Part shown: positions 1 through 11,062 of the stretch, one piece after another
How the letters are laid out: every line of letters begins with the position of its first letter
Position numbering within the stretch: position 1 is the stretch's first letter
DNA from: Sequoia sempervirens
Lineage: Eukaryota; Streptophyta; Pinopsida; Cupressales; Cupressaceae
Reading direction: 5' to 3'
Assembly: GCA_007258455.2 (NCBI GenBank)
Contig: VDFB02262614.1
Coordinates: 212,001-276,000 of the forward strand
Length of the DNA: 64,000 bases
Made by a program: the position numbers and the translations under genes
The notes under the pieces: model-generated
Seen by the model: the letters and a program-made list of their open reading frames with translations, nothing else
The model's database searches: none
What the model was told of the DNA's origin: nothing

Positions 1-395
1 CTTGTCCTTGATATGGAGAAGGGAATGAAACCAATGTTTGTAGACCCTCCCACTCCCCTAAAAATTTCCTAGGCCTACACCAAGTGGAACCAACATATGA
101 GAGAATGCAAGCGTTATCATCTTGTTGTGGCTAAAAAATGAGTTGTCTTGTTTCTAAGCCCAATTTTGAGTATCCCCCTCCTATGTGGTTAGCTTTTAAT
201 ATATTTCCTCCTCCTCCCCCTTGTGAGAACTCTTGATGTGACCCATTTTGTCCCTCCTCAAGACCAGGATGAAAGGAACCCCAAGAGGGTTTACGTAGTC
301 CTAGCCCCATCAATGGATCCTCCTCTTCTTGTAACCCTTAGTGTGCCTCCTTTTTATAAGCCTCTAGACATGTCTAATATCATTGTTATCACTAT
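1..395. other. Left flank, no gene supported
   Basis: An open frame of 87 codons on the plus strand starts at 223, but its last third lies inside the solo LTR that begins at 396, so it is chimeric. The composition is pyrimidine-rich (repeated ctcct runs at 205-225). I recognise no domain. It could be decayed retroelement coding sequence. Confidence 0.4.
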
Positions 396-1780
396 TGTAG
401 AGTCTAAGTTAATGTTTTATAAACTTGGTGAAGGTTACTCAATTCAAAGGGTTAACAAACTAAACAGTCCACTTGACACTGCTTAAGACTACATTAAATT
501 ATTGACCAAGGTGTGTGAGATTATGATGGTGCAACAAAATATATTCCTTCATGGAATCAAACTACTCAAACTAACATGCTAAAGTTATTATAGTTGCTGG
601 AAACTCATAAAAACTGTAAACAGTGAAAGTAAAATTGAACCTTAGTTGCTACGAGTACCTACAGTAACGTTTGTAACTAAACTATTTCTAATTAAAGTAA
701 AACAAAAACCTAATTAAGATTACTATAACATCTAAACTATCCTTCAGAGTGTCATCAATAGTTATTCCATGCATGTTCCTAGGCATTCACTTGTAATAAC
801 TAAGAAATAAAGTCTACAATTCATAAGTAACAGTAAATTAATATTAACTATCAACATAAATGAATAATTGAAAGATGAAGTGGAGAACAATACCTTGAGC
901 GGCCTGCTCAAGTAACTTTCCCACTTAACTGAGCACAATCTAACAAGTAGATCTCACACATCTCATGAACTGAACCTCATTTATTGCATAGAGTAAGGGA
1001 TTACAAAAAAACTCTCACAAATTGGATTTAACCATTTTGTAGATTCATGTTTCAACTGGAAATAACAAATAGTACAAACTTTGCAAGAACCAACTAACTA
1101 AACTACAAACTCAACCATCAATTATATACAAATTGAGGGAGTCTTTATTGAAAGTAAGAACTAAAACCGAAATCATTAATTCCACTTCCAGATATCTAGA
1201 ACGTGGTTTTAAGATTTGAACTTATTCAATCTATAACTGAAAAGAAAGAGAATCCTAAAAAGAACATAATTATGGCAAACAGATTTCATTAAGCTATGTG
1301 TCCATCTGTCAAATTTCCAAATCAAAGAAGACCTCTTCTTCCGCATTTATTAACTATCATGACAATGTGTGCTCTATCTTCATGAATTCCTTTGGGCAAT
1401 AACCACCACATTCAACTATTTCTATAGCATCCCCTATTCTGGTATTCAGCACTCCTTTTGCTACGGGCTCATCCTGCAACAATTGTGCATCATGGTTCCT
1501 CTTTTTGTTGCAAACAGGTTAGTTTCGTAGACTATGTACACAAGGATAACCATCAGAATTAAACATAACTTTTCATCAACATTTCCATGCACATATTCAT
1601 ATAAACCACTTATTGCTAATATATTAAACTATAATTCCATCATCATGCTTTTAGGTCTTAGGTCTGTATAATAGATACAAAAAGGATAATATAATATGGA
1701 CTATAGTCAGGAAGTATGTTTAAAAGTATCTTAAAGTTTGATAAAACCAACAGAAAATAAACTATTATTTGGACCTATCA
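396..1780 (-). mobile_element. Solo LTR, minus orientation (same family as 37296-38697)
   Basis: Read on the minus strand it starts TGATAGGTCCAAATAATAG and ends CTCTACA, the TG...CA ends of an LTR. It aligns along its whole length, in inverted orientation, with the 1.4-kb insertion inside LINE A. Flanking 5-mers are actat (391-395) and actag (1781-1785), a plausible target duplication with one mismatch. No primer-binding site follows the 3' end, and no coding region adjoins it, so a solo LTR left by recombination is the simplest reading. By eye the two copies are roughly 85-90 percent identical where sampled. Confidence 0.75.
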
Positions 1781-1785
1781 ACTAG

Positions 1786-4250
1786 CACCATATTTTCTTC
1801 TTTAGTGTCTTTTCAATACAACCACCATCAAGTCTTTCTTGATGTGCTTTGCCCCATCATTTTCACATACTTCATTTTTATGCTTCCTTAAGCATTCACT
1901 CCCTATGGTGTTAGCTTTTATTGCATTCCCTATAACACTAGTAGCATATGAACCACCTACCATAATACACTTTGCTAGCCTTTGGAACTCCTTATGTCTT
2001 ACCTCTTTCAAATACTCTTCATAGTCACCCTACAACCCAATTTGTAGTATCAGTTACTCATGAGTGTATCACATGGTTCCTAGAATAGCTCAACTTGCTA
2101 GCCTAGAGCCATACTTGACATTCCTTTCTAGCAAAACATTGTTTGAAAACACATTTTTATTTTATTAGTCATCTTCTCTATTTTTCTCTCTTATTGTGTC
2201 TACTTTGTGTTTGTGTATGTTTGTTCATGATGTATTTTCTTTCGTATGTGATGTTCTTGTTTATAAGTTTCATAATCTTGCTGACATATCTGTTATGTAG
2301 GATCTTTGTTCTTCTAACTCAGTTTCCTATCCAAATTTGTTATTTTTAATGCATTTATTTTGTAGGTTCTCAACCTAGGGGCATGTTCAACCTGCTTAAA
2401 AAGTCTACCTCCTCTACAATATCCTCTTTGGAATATGTTTTTTTCAATATTTCTTGTATTTACTTTAGTGTGTATATTTATTTTAAAACATACATCCACT
2501 AAAGTGGGAGAAAAATGTATATCAAAAATTGCACAACCTTATAATTTCACCTTGTATTTTATGCTCACTTTGGTGTATTAGTTTATGTTATCCATATGCC
2601 AATATACTAGCACTCTTTTTTTATATTTTTCTTAGCCCTTGTATTGTTCCTACCCTATTGAGCTTTTGTTTAGTCCAAATTTTATGGACACTAACACGAC
2701 ACAGACATATGTGATAATTCACATTTCTAATGATCATTTTGAGTGCTTCACTCTTCTTTTCCAAGTTCAACTCGTAGAAGGTAACCGTCCTCAAGAAATT
2801 CTAAACATATATCCTTCACTCAAGCTCCTCTTTGACTATGATTCAAACTCTTCTCTCTAAATTTTTTAGAGGATATCACTTGTTAAATGCTCTAGAGCTT
2901 TATTAACAAACCTCTAATTTATTTCCATTATTGATTTTTGAAGCTCTTACCAATGTCATTTGCATGTGAAGATTATAAATCTTGTTCATATACTCGAAAG
3001 TAGGGTGAAAACTCAAAAAAACAACATTGTCCCTTTAAGTTGGAAGTTAGAAGTAATTTTGTTCTTGTTCTTTTTGTTCCAATCTCTTCATTTTGTCTAT
3101 TATTTTTTCACAAGTGTTCTTAGTATCTTTGGCATTGAGGATTCAACACTATTATTATCAATGTATTCTCATATTTAACATAGTATTGTGATTATATTGT
3201 TGTCATATTTATCATTTTTATTTTTTAAAACTATCAAAAATTAGGTTTTTGTGGAGGTTGAAAGATCAATATAAGGATTTGACCAAGGCAAGTCCTCAAA
3301 CAACCATGAAATATTTTTCTTTCATTTTCATGTGTTACGAGTTTGTATTGAAGAAAAAACGTAAAGTTTATAATATATTTGGTGTCATCCTCTTCCTTTA
3401 TCTTTTTCTTATTTTGTGAATTTATTGCACTAGAATAGTTTTATTTATTATTAGTTTATCATCCCAATCACTATCATTTTCATTTTACTTTCAAAATTTT
3501 CCTTGTACATATAGGTGACCATTTTTTTGATAGAACAATATTTTTAATTTTCTACTCAAATGAGATGACAACGCATTGTACTATAGTATGTGCAAAGTGC
3601 TAACATCCAAAACAAAGAGTTCCAAGTTTTTAGTCCAATTTCTTTATTTCTTGTATTTTTCCAATTTTATATCCACTTTGTTATTCATATTTCTCAATCT
3701 AGCAACAATTCATTTCCTTAAGTGTCTTAGTTAAATTTCATAAGCATATTTTAATTTCAAAACTAAAATATTTAAGAGGGTTAAATAGTATAATATCAAT
3801 AGTAGATTAGAGTTAAACTAAAACTTTTGGATAGTTAACTCAAGTGTAATAATTTAAAATCACTCTCAAAGAAAGCTTCTCTTTCTTTAATAGAGTTGAA
3901 TTTACTTCACTATAATTGCATAACCATGCCCTTTCCCCTTATGTTTTGGGCCCTCTTTTATTTGAGTGCATTTTATGTAATAACATGTCTACAAGTAGCA
4001 TATTCTTTCACAAATTTATCTAGTGACATCATCCTATTATGATTTTGTCATCACTCATTTCCTAGAAATTAGTCTTAATCCCTAGATCTCAATTCACCAC
4101 CCTATATCAAATCTATGAGTATAGAATTAACTTTGATCATTTCCATGGTTGTGGAAATAAACCTAAAAAAAATCAAAATTCAAATTTAAATCTTGCTAAA
4201 ATTTCCACTAAGCATCATGAGTTGACTTGGAGTATGTAATAGTTGTCAAA
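1786..4250. other. AT-rich DNA without supported genes
   Basis: Short open frames occur on both strands here (for example 2143-2349 and 2960-3178 plus), but they are rich in Phe, Leu, Ile, Tyr and Cys from T-rich DNA and carry no recognisable domain. I see no tRNA, no tandem repeat and no clear transposon ends. It is probably old, decayed repeat sequence. Confidence 0.5.
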
Positions 4251-4259
4251 AGTAGATTT

Positions 4260-4640
4260 ATTGCACCTTTTTCTACAAAGTATGATGGTAAAAATGATCA
4301 ATAGATTTGTCTAAGGATTTTACAAGATATATGATTCACTAATTTTCATGAAGATGAATTGGCTAAATAATTTCCAACAAGATTAAGTGGTCATGCATTA
4401 AATGGTTATATTAATCACCTCATGCTTGTATCACTTCCTTGAAGGATTTGACTAATGCTTTCATGAAATATTTTCATTGCAATATTGAGACTAATGCATC
4501 CATTTCTCAAGTCATGAAATTTAAACAAGAACAAATGATTTTAAAAAGATTCTCAAGTACCAAATTAAAAGTCACATATGCAAGAAAAGGTTTTGGGATG
4601 GTATAGGAATCTTGAAACAAGCTTTAGCAAAGGAAATGTG
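4260..4640 (+). pseudogene. Decayed retrotransposon gag fragment
   Basis: Conceptual translation in shifting plus-strand frames gives pieces such as FPTRLSGHALNGYINHL, then KDLTNAFMKYFHCNIET, then QVMKFKQEQMILKRF. Their order and spacing resemble the core of plant Retrotrans_gag proteins (load-bearing L-G-A segment, then L-x-x-x-F-x-x-Y, then a KQ motif). There are several stops and at least one frameshift, with no neighbouring pol. The call rests on motif order only. Confidence 0.4.
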
Positions 4641-5756
4641 ATTTTGTGGTTGGTTCTAGTCATTTTTAATATCATAAATGTGTTATATTTTGAGTAAAAT
4701 CAATACTTAAGTATATCAAAATAGAATTTTATTACATTTGAATCTCTCAAAAATTTGTATAATTTCAAAAATACATCTCATTTCAAATCTATATGAAAAA
4801 TGTATGGCTCCCTAAAGAATTAGATAAAAGAAGGCCAACAAAGAGGCAGATTCATCATAAATATAGCCAAATGCATTTATTAGATTGTAAAAAAAGAGAA
4901 ACTTATTATAGAGGAAGCATGCAAGATATAAAGTGTTGTGTTTTCTTTTGTACATATTTAGTCCTTACTTAACATGTTTAAACAAACTATTATCACAATA
5001 AACTCCCCCAAAAAAAAGAGATAGTGCATAATATGACACCAATTTTATTTTTAAACCATCCAAAACAATCAACAATCACAATTCAAAAATTTCAAACAAA
5101 ATAATAACTTCAAACAATCTTAATAAGATTCATAAATGCTACTTCAATATTCTCCAATATGTTTTTTTTTTAACAAATAATTTAAGATTCACATACTTTT
5201 TTTTTTTAAATCTAGTAAGATTAACTACACAAAACACCACCATATTATTTTCATTTTCTTAATTAATCTACAATATTTATTTAAAATTAAATAATCATAT
5301 CAAACAAAAACACACTTTCAAAAGAATAAAAAATACATGAGAAATACAAATACAACTAAACCATAAATAATTCGCTAACAATTTTGAAACTGCCCTAACC
5401 CTACTCTTTTCAACTTCAAAATCACATACTCGAATAATCCAAGTTTTATTAATGAACATTTTACAAACATTCATTCGAATCAAATCGCAAGAAACGCGAC
5501 AAACAGAAAATGCGGCCCTATGCAATGGCATCATCATACAGTAGCAAAATAGTTGCAGAGATTTGGGAGGCCAACAAAATATTCAAAAATATGATTACAA
5601 TACAGTTAACACCAGTAGCATTTCCTTCGAAACCTAATGCAGCTGAAAATACGTAATTTTCCCCATCTATACTTATCTGGATCCCTTCTAAAGCTAGCAG
5701 AAACCCGCTAAATCAAACCGCAACAATAAAAAGAAAATAGCGCAGCTCGACTGACG
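4641..5756. other. Intergenic DNA downstream of H2B copy 1
   Basis: This stretch is AT-rich up to about 5450 with homopolymer runs (for example the T and A tracts around 5162 and 5200). It becomes visibly richer in G and C from about 5450, approaching the histone gene. A short segment near 5630-5660 (taatgcagct followed by aaaat) has a counterpart near 56862-56880 beside H2B copy 2, suggesting that the ancestral duplication extended beyond the gene. No gene is supported. Confidence 0.5.
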
Positions 5757-5829
5757 GAAACTGCAAATCCATTACAGAGGTGGTGTCAATAGACACCATA
5801 AAAAACAGCAAAAGAGGGCAAAGGGCAAA
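5757..5829 (-). promoter_or_regulatory. Conserved 3' UTR block of H2B copy 1
   Basis: This stretch downstream of the stop codon is strongly conserved with 57142-57217 behind H2B copy 2, including a 23-bp identical run at its far end (ggaaactgcaaatccattac and three more bases). Beyond that point similarity stops abruptly in both loci. A sharply bounded conserved block ending in the 3' UTR suggests a function in mRNA 3' end formation or stability. I see no AATAAA signal on the gene strand within roughly 150 bp downstream, although plant polyadenylation signals are loose. Confidence 0.6.
5781..5798 (-). promoter_or_regulatory. Candidate histone-type 3' stem-loop, H2B copy 1
   Basis: On the gene strand the sequence is TGGTGTC TATT GACACCA: a perfect 7-bp stem with a 4-nt loop, starting 31 nt after the stop codon. 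The animal histone stem-loop has a 6-bp stem with two G-C pairs at its base, a 4-nt U-rich loop, and similar distance from the stop. Here the GG...CC base (inside one extra U-A pair) and a U-N-U-U loop are present, but the inner stem sequence differs from the animal consensus. Function is inferred, not shown. Confidence 0.5.
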
Positions 5830-6252
5830 TCACCCGGAAGTGAATTTCGTGACGGCCTTTGTACCCTCCGACACGGCATGCTTGGCAAGCTCACCGGGAA
5901 GGGCCAACTTCACGGCCGTCTGCACCTCCCTGGAAGAGAGAGTATCCCTCTTTGTGTATTTAGTCAGCTTTGATGACTCTCCAGCTAATTTCTCGAAAAT
6001 ATCGTACATGAAGGAGTTCATGATGGACATGGCCTTGCTGGAGATGCCAATTTCAGGGTGAACTTGCTTCAAAACCTTGAAAATGTATATTTTGTAGCTC
6101 TCCACGCTCTTCTTCTTCCTCTTCTTCTTATCTCCTGCAGCCTTAGCAACCTTTTTACCGGCCTTAGGAGGGGCCTTCTCCTTGGGCTTCTTCTCCGCCA
6201 CAGCCGTGGGAGTCTTTTCCCCCACTGTTTTCTTCTCTGCCTTGGGTGCCAT
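5830..6252 (-). CDS. H2B: Histone H2B (copy 1)
   Basis: This 140-residue protein is a core histone that pairs with H2A and forms part of the nucleosome in the nucleus. The N-terminal tail (about residues 1-50) is a Lys/Ala/Pro-rich plant-type tail starting MAPKAEKK. The histone fold follows, from [20 protein letters not shown] through [10 protein letters not shown], then the invariant C-terminal helix [20 protein letters not shown]. The Lys in AVTK (residue 136) matches the conserved ubiquitination site of plant H2B. It is intronless, ends in TGA, and the ATG lies about 100 bp downstream of a TATA box. Compared with copy 2 it lacks 11 tail residues. Unusual for plant H2B are the KRDT and SSREV segments around the third helix, where I would expect KKPT and TSREI. 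Codon use is G/C-richer than the surrounding DNA. Confidence 0.97.
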   Translation of the reverse strand: MAPKAEKKTVGEKTPTAVAEKKPKEKAPPKAGKKVAKAAGDKKKRKKKSVESYKIYIFKVLKQVHPEIGISSKAMSIMNSFMYDIFEKLAGESSKLTKYTKRDTLSSREVQTAVKLALPGELAKHAVSEGTKAVTKFTSG

Positions 6253-6349
6253 TGCTTTCTCAACAACCTTCGCAACAAAAACTCACAGATAAGCTAATCG
6301 ACTTAGATAATGCAGCACAAACTGTCGGTGGTTTTCAGAATCTCCGTCG

Positions 6350-6505
6350 TTGGTTATATAGCGATGTGTTCTCCTTTCATGATTGGTTCAATATGCGCAC
6401 TGCAGATCGTGATATTGTCTAATCCTTGTCGTCCATCTTTAGTTTCAAATCAACGGTTGGCTTTCAATTTCAATTTTGAGCGTATTCGCGCTTCTAAGGA
6501 TTTTT
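6350..6505 (-). promoter_or_regulatory. H2B copy 1 promoter
   Basis: In gene orientation a TATA box (rc of ttatata, 6354-6360) lies about 100 bp before the ATG. A CCAAT box (attgg on plus, 6382-6386) follows upstream, then GCAGATC (6402-6408), a weakened relative of the plant histone octamer CGCGGATC. Upstream, 6415-6500 is conserved with the copy 2 promoter (shared taatccttgtcgtccatct). The order TATA, CCAAT, octamer-like, conserved block is the same at both loci, arguing for S-phase-type histone control; that regulation is inferred. Confidence 0.65.
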
Positions 6506-6509
6506 GAAC

Positions 6510-9500
6510 GGGGAACCCTCTTGCTCCACAATCTTCGCATTGCATAAATTAACATTTTAGTTTGAAAAATAAAAGCTTTTATTTTTAGTTTTTTTTAGTT
6601 TTCGCTAATTGTGGGTTGGACTTTGGAAATTTGTTTTGGTGAATTTTTAAAAAAATGATTTGTGTTGTATTATTAGAAAGTATTTTAAAAATTTGAATTA
6701 TTATGAATAAAATTTAGAATAATTTTTGGAAAGAAGTTTTTTCATTTTAATCTTTTGTTATCTACGAGCAATTTATTTGTAAATTGCAAATTAGAAGATT
6801 ATAGTTTAATACGGCAATTTGGAGGTAAATTTATTTATTGATATCATAATACTTTATATTTTGAACACTAGTTAATCTCTTAAATGTTTTAACAAGCTAG
6901 TTAATTTCTTGATCTATAATAGTCACTATGTACTCTATATATTCATTCATTTCTTCAAGATAGATAGAATTTATAAGTGTATTAGTGAAATTAGTAATAC
7001 ATGTATCATTTTTCATTTAGTTTTTGGCCCATTTTTTATGGGAACCTTAATGTGATTACATATCAATGGTTTAATTAAAACACTTCTATTAAGGCCATTA
7101 TAGCAAGAAATGAAACGTATGATCCCATTCAAACCTTGATCTATAAAATTGTATTGCACCATATGTACTAATTATTCGAGATCTGATTACACTAATGTTT
7201 TTTCTTTATAAGAAATTACTGATTAGTAGGAGCACTACGAATCAAAAACTATCTCCCCTCTTCTCGAGTGTATGCAATATGAATTAGATCAGGGGAGTGG
7301 TTCCATCGTTTTCTATGGAGAAAAAGGAAAATTGACTCTTGTATCCTCGCTATTAGAAATTAATCTTTACTTAGGCGAAGATTATTTGATAACTTGTATC
7401 ATTTAAATACTTGTAGGAATATTCCAAAGGAATCCCTACAAGTATTTTATCTTATTTAAGTATTCTCACACATGTGTGATAATGACTCATTTTTATAAAA
7501 TTTCCTTTTTGGAGGACTATTAAGGCTTAGATGTAACCTCCTCCTTATGAGGATCTTGACACCTTGCACACACATATGACAAAAGGTGGCATTCAAAGAA
7601 ACGGGAGTAACTTATGCAACTCCTTTCTTGTCTCTATTTATTTGAGGTGCTTCTCTCATTCTTCACAAGAAGGATTTTATGCTTAAGCTCTTCCATTGTC
7701 TCTCTTTGTAATCTTCTTAGGCTTTATTCCATCTTCATAATATAGGGGGGTTTTCTTTGTTTTTTCCCCCTTACAAAATCTTGTGTCTCCTCTGGATATT
7801 TGGTGTGCATGCTCTTGGCGACTCTTAGTTTTCATCTTGGATGGTAATATTTTCCTTCAAACAATTGCTTATTGGATTAGTACTTTCCTTTAAATTCATT
7901 TTATTATTCCTTTCATTACATGGTCTTGTATGAGGCATGATGGGTCATTGCATTGCATGCATGGAGTGAGCCTAATTGAAGTGACCCATGTTTTATACAA
8001 GGTTCCATAAAATATGGGTAGAATTCTTTAGGTAGTGTAATAACATATCAATAAGGCACACTTTTGTGCTAAGTTTGGCTCATGGTTTAATCCTTGTTTG
8101 CACCTCCATTTACTCTCATTTACACTTGCTAAGTTGTATATTTGTTATGAAAAGGGTGTTGTTGTAATGTCCCCTTCTCAATAAATCTATGTTAGAACTA
8201 GAATTCATCTTCCCTTTACTTTTTGATGAGCTAAGCATGATGGATCCCAACCATCTTGGTCTTAGTTTCTCTAAGTATAGTAATTTTTTGTGTCTAAACT
8301 CCTACATATGATATTTTTATCAAAATTTTGGACTTTACCATCTCGGTATACCATTTTCCCAGACTTCGCTCCTCCCTTTTCCTTATTGAGGTTTCAAACT
8401 TTTACCTACTAATGTTCCTTTCCTCCAACCTCTGCTTTCTCTTGTTTGTGTTGATTCATTGGACTTATCCATCTAGGCATGCCCTTTTTCCATCCCCCCT
8501 TTCTCCTTTATTCTCATTAGAGCGCCATAATTCTTCCTACTTGCATGCCTCTTGCTCAAACCCCAACTTTCGACCAATGGTATGAGTCTTGGAATATTCT
8601 TGACTCCCAAACATTGACACTAGCACCATTTTTCATTGTTCATTCCTACATAACCCATGCATGACCCAAAATACCATCAATATTTAGTTTTGACTTGGCA
8701 ACTACTCCAAGTGGAATTTTCCTACCCAAGAATTTTATTTTTATCGTTTTGGGTTTGAATTCTTGTGTTTTTGCAACCTTGGAAGGGAAAGACACATGTG
8801 CTTCATTTTTTGTAATGGTTGCAACCCTATCCCCTTGGTCATTATTTTGAGCAAGAACTCATTTTAACCATGGATCTTCGTGTTATCAAAATTTGGACAC
8901 GCTCTTAGGAAGATTCAATGAGTTTATCTTCATTGAAACCCTAATAAATACTACTTCAAGCACATGTTCTTTAGAGTGGCAGACACAAGGACAAAAACCT
9001 TCAAATGTATAGAGAATCAAAGGACGAAAACCTTTTCGTTTATAGGGCCAAGGATTAAAATCCTTTCATCTTGGTGAGATGACTTCATCAAGAGGTTGAG
9101 AGAGGACTCCATGGTTACGGAGCTAACCCACTTTGAGTCAAGTACATTGGCAATTTTTTGTAAGAAAATCATTAGGTATTTTCAATTGTATTTGCTACTA
9201 TTGTAGCCATTGTACTAGTGACTATTGTGGTTGATGTATGTTATTCTTGTCATGTAACTAAATGTAATTTTCATACTTTATTTTGGCGTAAAAGTTCTAA
9301 AAATGTTTCTCTTGTTTTTTTCTAAATTATGGATTATATACATATATTATAGGCTCATGATTGATTAATATTGTCACTTTGGAGTCCATATTAAAAGACA
9401 AAGGTAAATTTTTATTTTTTTTAATTAAAAGGCTATAGGCCGACTAGATATATTACTATAATAAAATAAGTGATTACAATAGTACTGTTTTGGAAGCTAT

Positions 9501-9640
9501 AAGCAAAATATAGAAATACTAATAAGAAACTAGCTTTACAATTTCAAAATATTTGTTTCAAAAGTAACTTCAAATTTTGAAAACTAATTATATAATATCA
9601 ACCTTCAAAAGATCAATCTGCAGTACTCTATTAGTCTTGT
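6510..9640. other. Long stretch without supported genes, probably old LTR-derived
   Basis: No open frame here encodes a recognisable domain; the 85-codon frame at 8328 is low-complexity. The part around 7600-7830 has LTR-leader character: a ctatttatt box near 7634 and pyrimidine-rich leader. A segment ttggcgactct at 7815-7825 resembles the start of a gypsy primer-binding site, but only for about 11 bases. At 8165 the sequence tgtaatgtccccttc resembles an LTR start. None of these gives a bounded element. Confidence 0.35.
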
Positions 9641-9647
9641 ATCAGTA

Positions 9648-10290
9648 TCAAGCATTTCCAACAAATGATCCATCCACCCCTTCTCCTTTGTGCATAAATT
9701 GATGATCAGGAGGAGTAGATTGTGAGTTTGCAGTGATGTTTATATCTGGAATGACCACTTTTGCTCTGATCAAATTTGCATTCAAAATCCCTTCAGCAGC
9801 TTGAGATGCTACCAACTCCACCTCATTTTGATTGGACAATTGTGTGTTGATGATAGCTTCATGATGGCACTAATGTTTCAACAGAAAGGATAATGCATGG
9901 TACTTTGACTTGAAATTCCTTACCATGTCATCCCCAATTTCAAAATGATGGTGTGCTAATGCTCTATAAAGGTAGCTTGATGTATTATTCTCCAACGAGA
10001 TCTTCATTGCAATGTAAACATTTCTATATCCAGCCTTGTTATACAAATAATGCCTTGGAAAGATCCCACCCACAAATGCTTCTCCCTTCCAAAACTTATA
10101 TTTCTACACGCTCTTCAGCAAAGCATTGTCTTGCAGAAAAACTTCATTGATAGTTATAGTTGCCAATTTTACCATATCTTTATAATTTGGATTCAGGTCC
10201 AAAACATTAGATACAAAGATTGATACCACTTCTAAAGGAAGACAAAGATACAAATCAAGGTTTAAAAAGGGAAAGTTTTGGTTTTGCTAG
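9648..10290 (-). pseudogene. Unidentified protein-coding pseudogene, about 210 codons
   Basis: A single minus-strand frame stays readable from about 10290 to 9648 with only two internal stops (about 10107 TAG, 9870). It reads as ordinary soluble protein rather than AT-rich noise: pieces include VLDLNPNYKDMVKLATITI, GGIFPRHYLYNKAGYRNVY, SSYLYRALAHHHFEIGDDM and EVELVASQAAEGILNANLI. I do not recognise the family. No transposon motif is visible, so it may be a host gene fragment or a processed pseudogene. If the stops were absent it would be a mainly helical protein with no membrane segment. Neighbours to the right are LTR-like repeats. Confidence 0.4.
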
Positions 10291-10356
10291 TTTTGGGTTA
10301 AAAAAAAATTAATTAGAAATTATAAACCCTAAAATAATTTGACCAGGCCATTACAA

Positions 10357-11062
10357 GTGTACACCTTGCATAAGAAATGATTATTTTAATATGTAAATTA
10401 AATATTTATTTGTGGCGCATCTTTAGAGATGTGTTTAGCCATATTAAATATTTATCTAGGTCCACTTGTAAAGTTGTGTGTAATATTGGTTGGATATTTT
10501 TGTGTGGGTTATGAATTAGAAAAAAATTAATATTGGAAAAAAATAGTACCAAAAAGTAAATGTTGGGGTCATTGGTTTTATGCACTCATGGTTTTGAAAC
10601 ACATGCTTTTACCTATATCACTCATTTTTTTGTGTGAGCTTTAATCTATAAAATCAAACACATGTTTAGTGGTTATGGTTGGTTGGTTGGTTGGATTTCA
10701 TTTGTATTAAGCTTTGTTGCAGACTGCATATGTCAAGCATGGCATGGGACTTTTGGTTGCATGGTTACCCATTACGCTTGGGCACATGGAGGACGCAATG
10801 GAAGAGCTTGATGTTTCTAATTTATCCAAGGAGATTCTATAAGTGTACTTTAACATTTCATTGCTAAATAATACATTGAATTTAAATGATTTTGAAGGTT
10901 GGGTTTTTCCCTCTTAAGGGTTTTCCCAATGTACATTTTGTGTAATCTTATGGTATGCCTTAGACCTTTGTATTGTGGTTATTTTGTAGGTTTGTATGCA
11001 TTTTTTTCTATATCATAAGGCTATGTAGGAAATGGTTTGATCAACCTAGTAATTTCCTAACA
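10357..11062 (+). repeat. LTR-like repeat, copy 1 (about 0.7 kb)
   Basis: This stretch aligns collinearly with 12375-13064: both begin gtgtacaccttgca or gttgtacaccttgca and share the word ggtccacttgtaaagttgt. Both end with a glycine-word region (gggttttccc), then aaatg-tttgat and a terminal taaca/ccaaca. The CA end suggests an LTR. Its 5' end is less complete than copy 2. No coding sequence lies between the copies, so whether they belong to one element is unclear. Confidence 0.6.

Noticed and set aside
223..486. 87-codon plus-strand frame near the left edge
   Set aside because: Its C-terminal third lies inside the solo LTR starting at 396, so it is a chance fusion without a domain.
6058..6297. 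Open frames opposite and overlapping the H2B genes (5780-6061 plus, 6058-6297 plus, 57228-57485 plus, 57446-57694 plus)
   Set aside because: They are antisense or shifted shadows of the G/C-rich histone codons; the H2B frame explains the region fully.
7815..7825. ttggcgactct as a gypsy primer-binding site with an LTR to its left
   Set aside because: The match ends after about 11 bases, and no second LTR or gag follows, so the element cannot be bounded.
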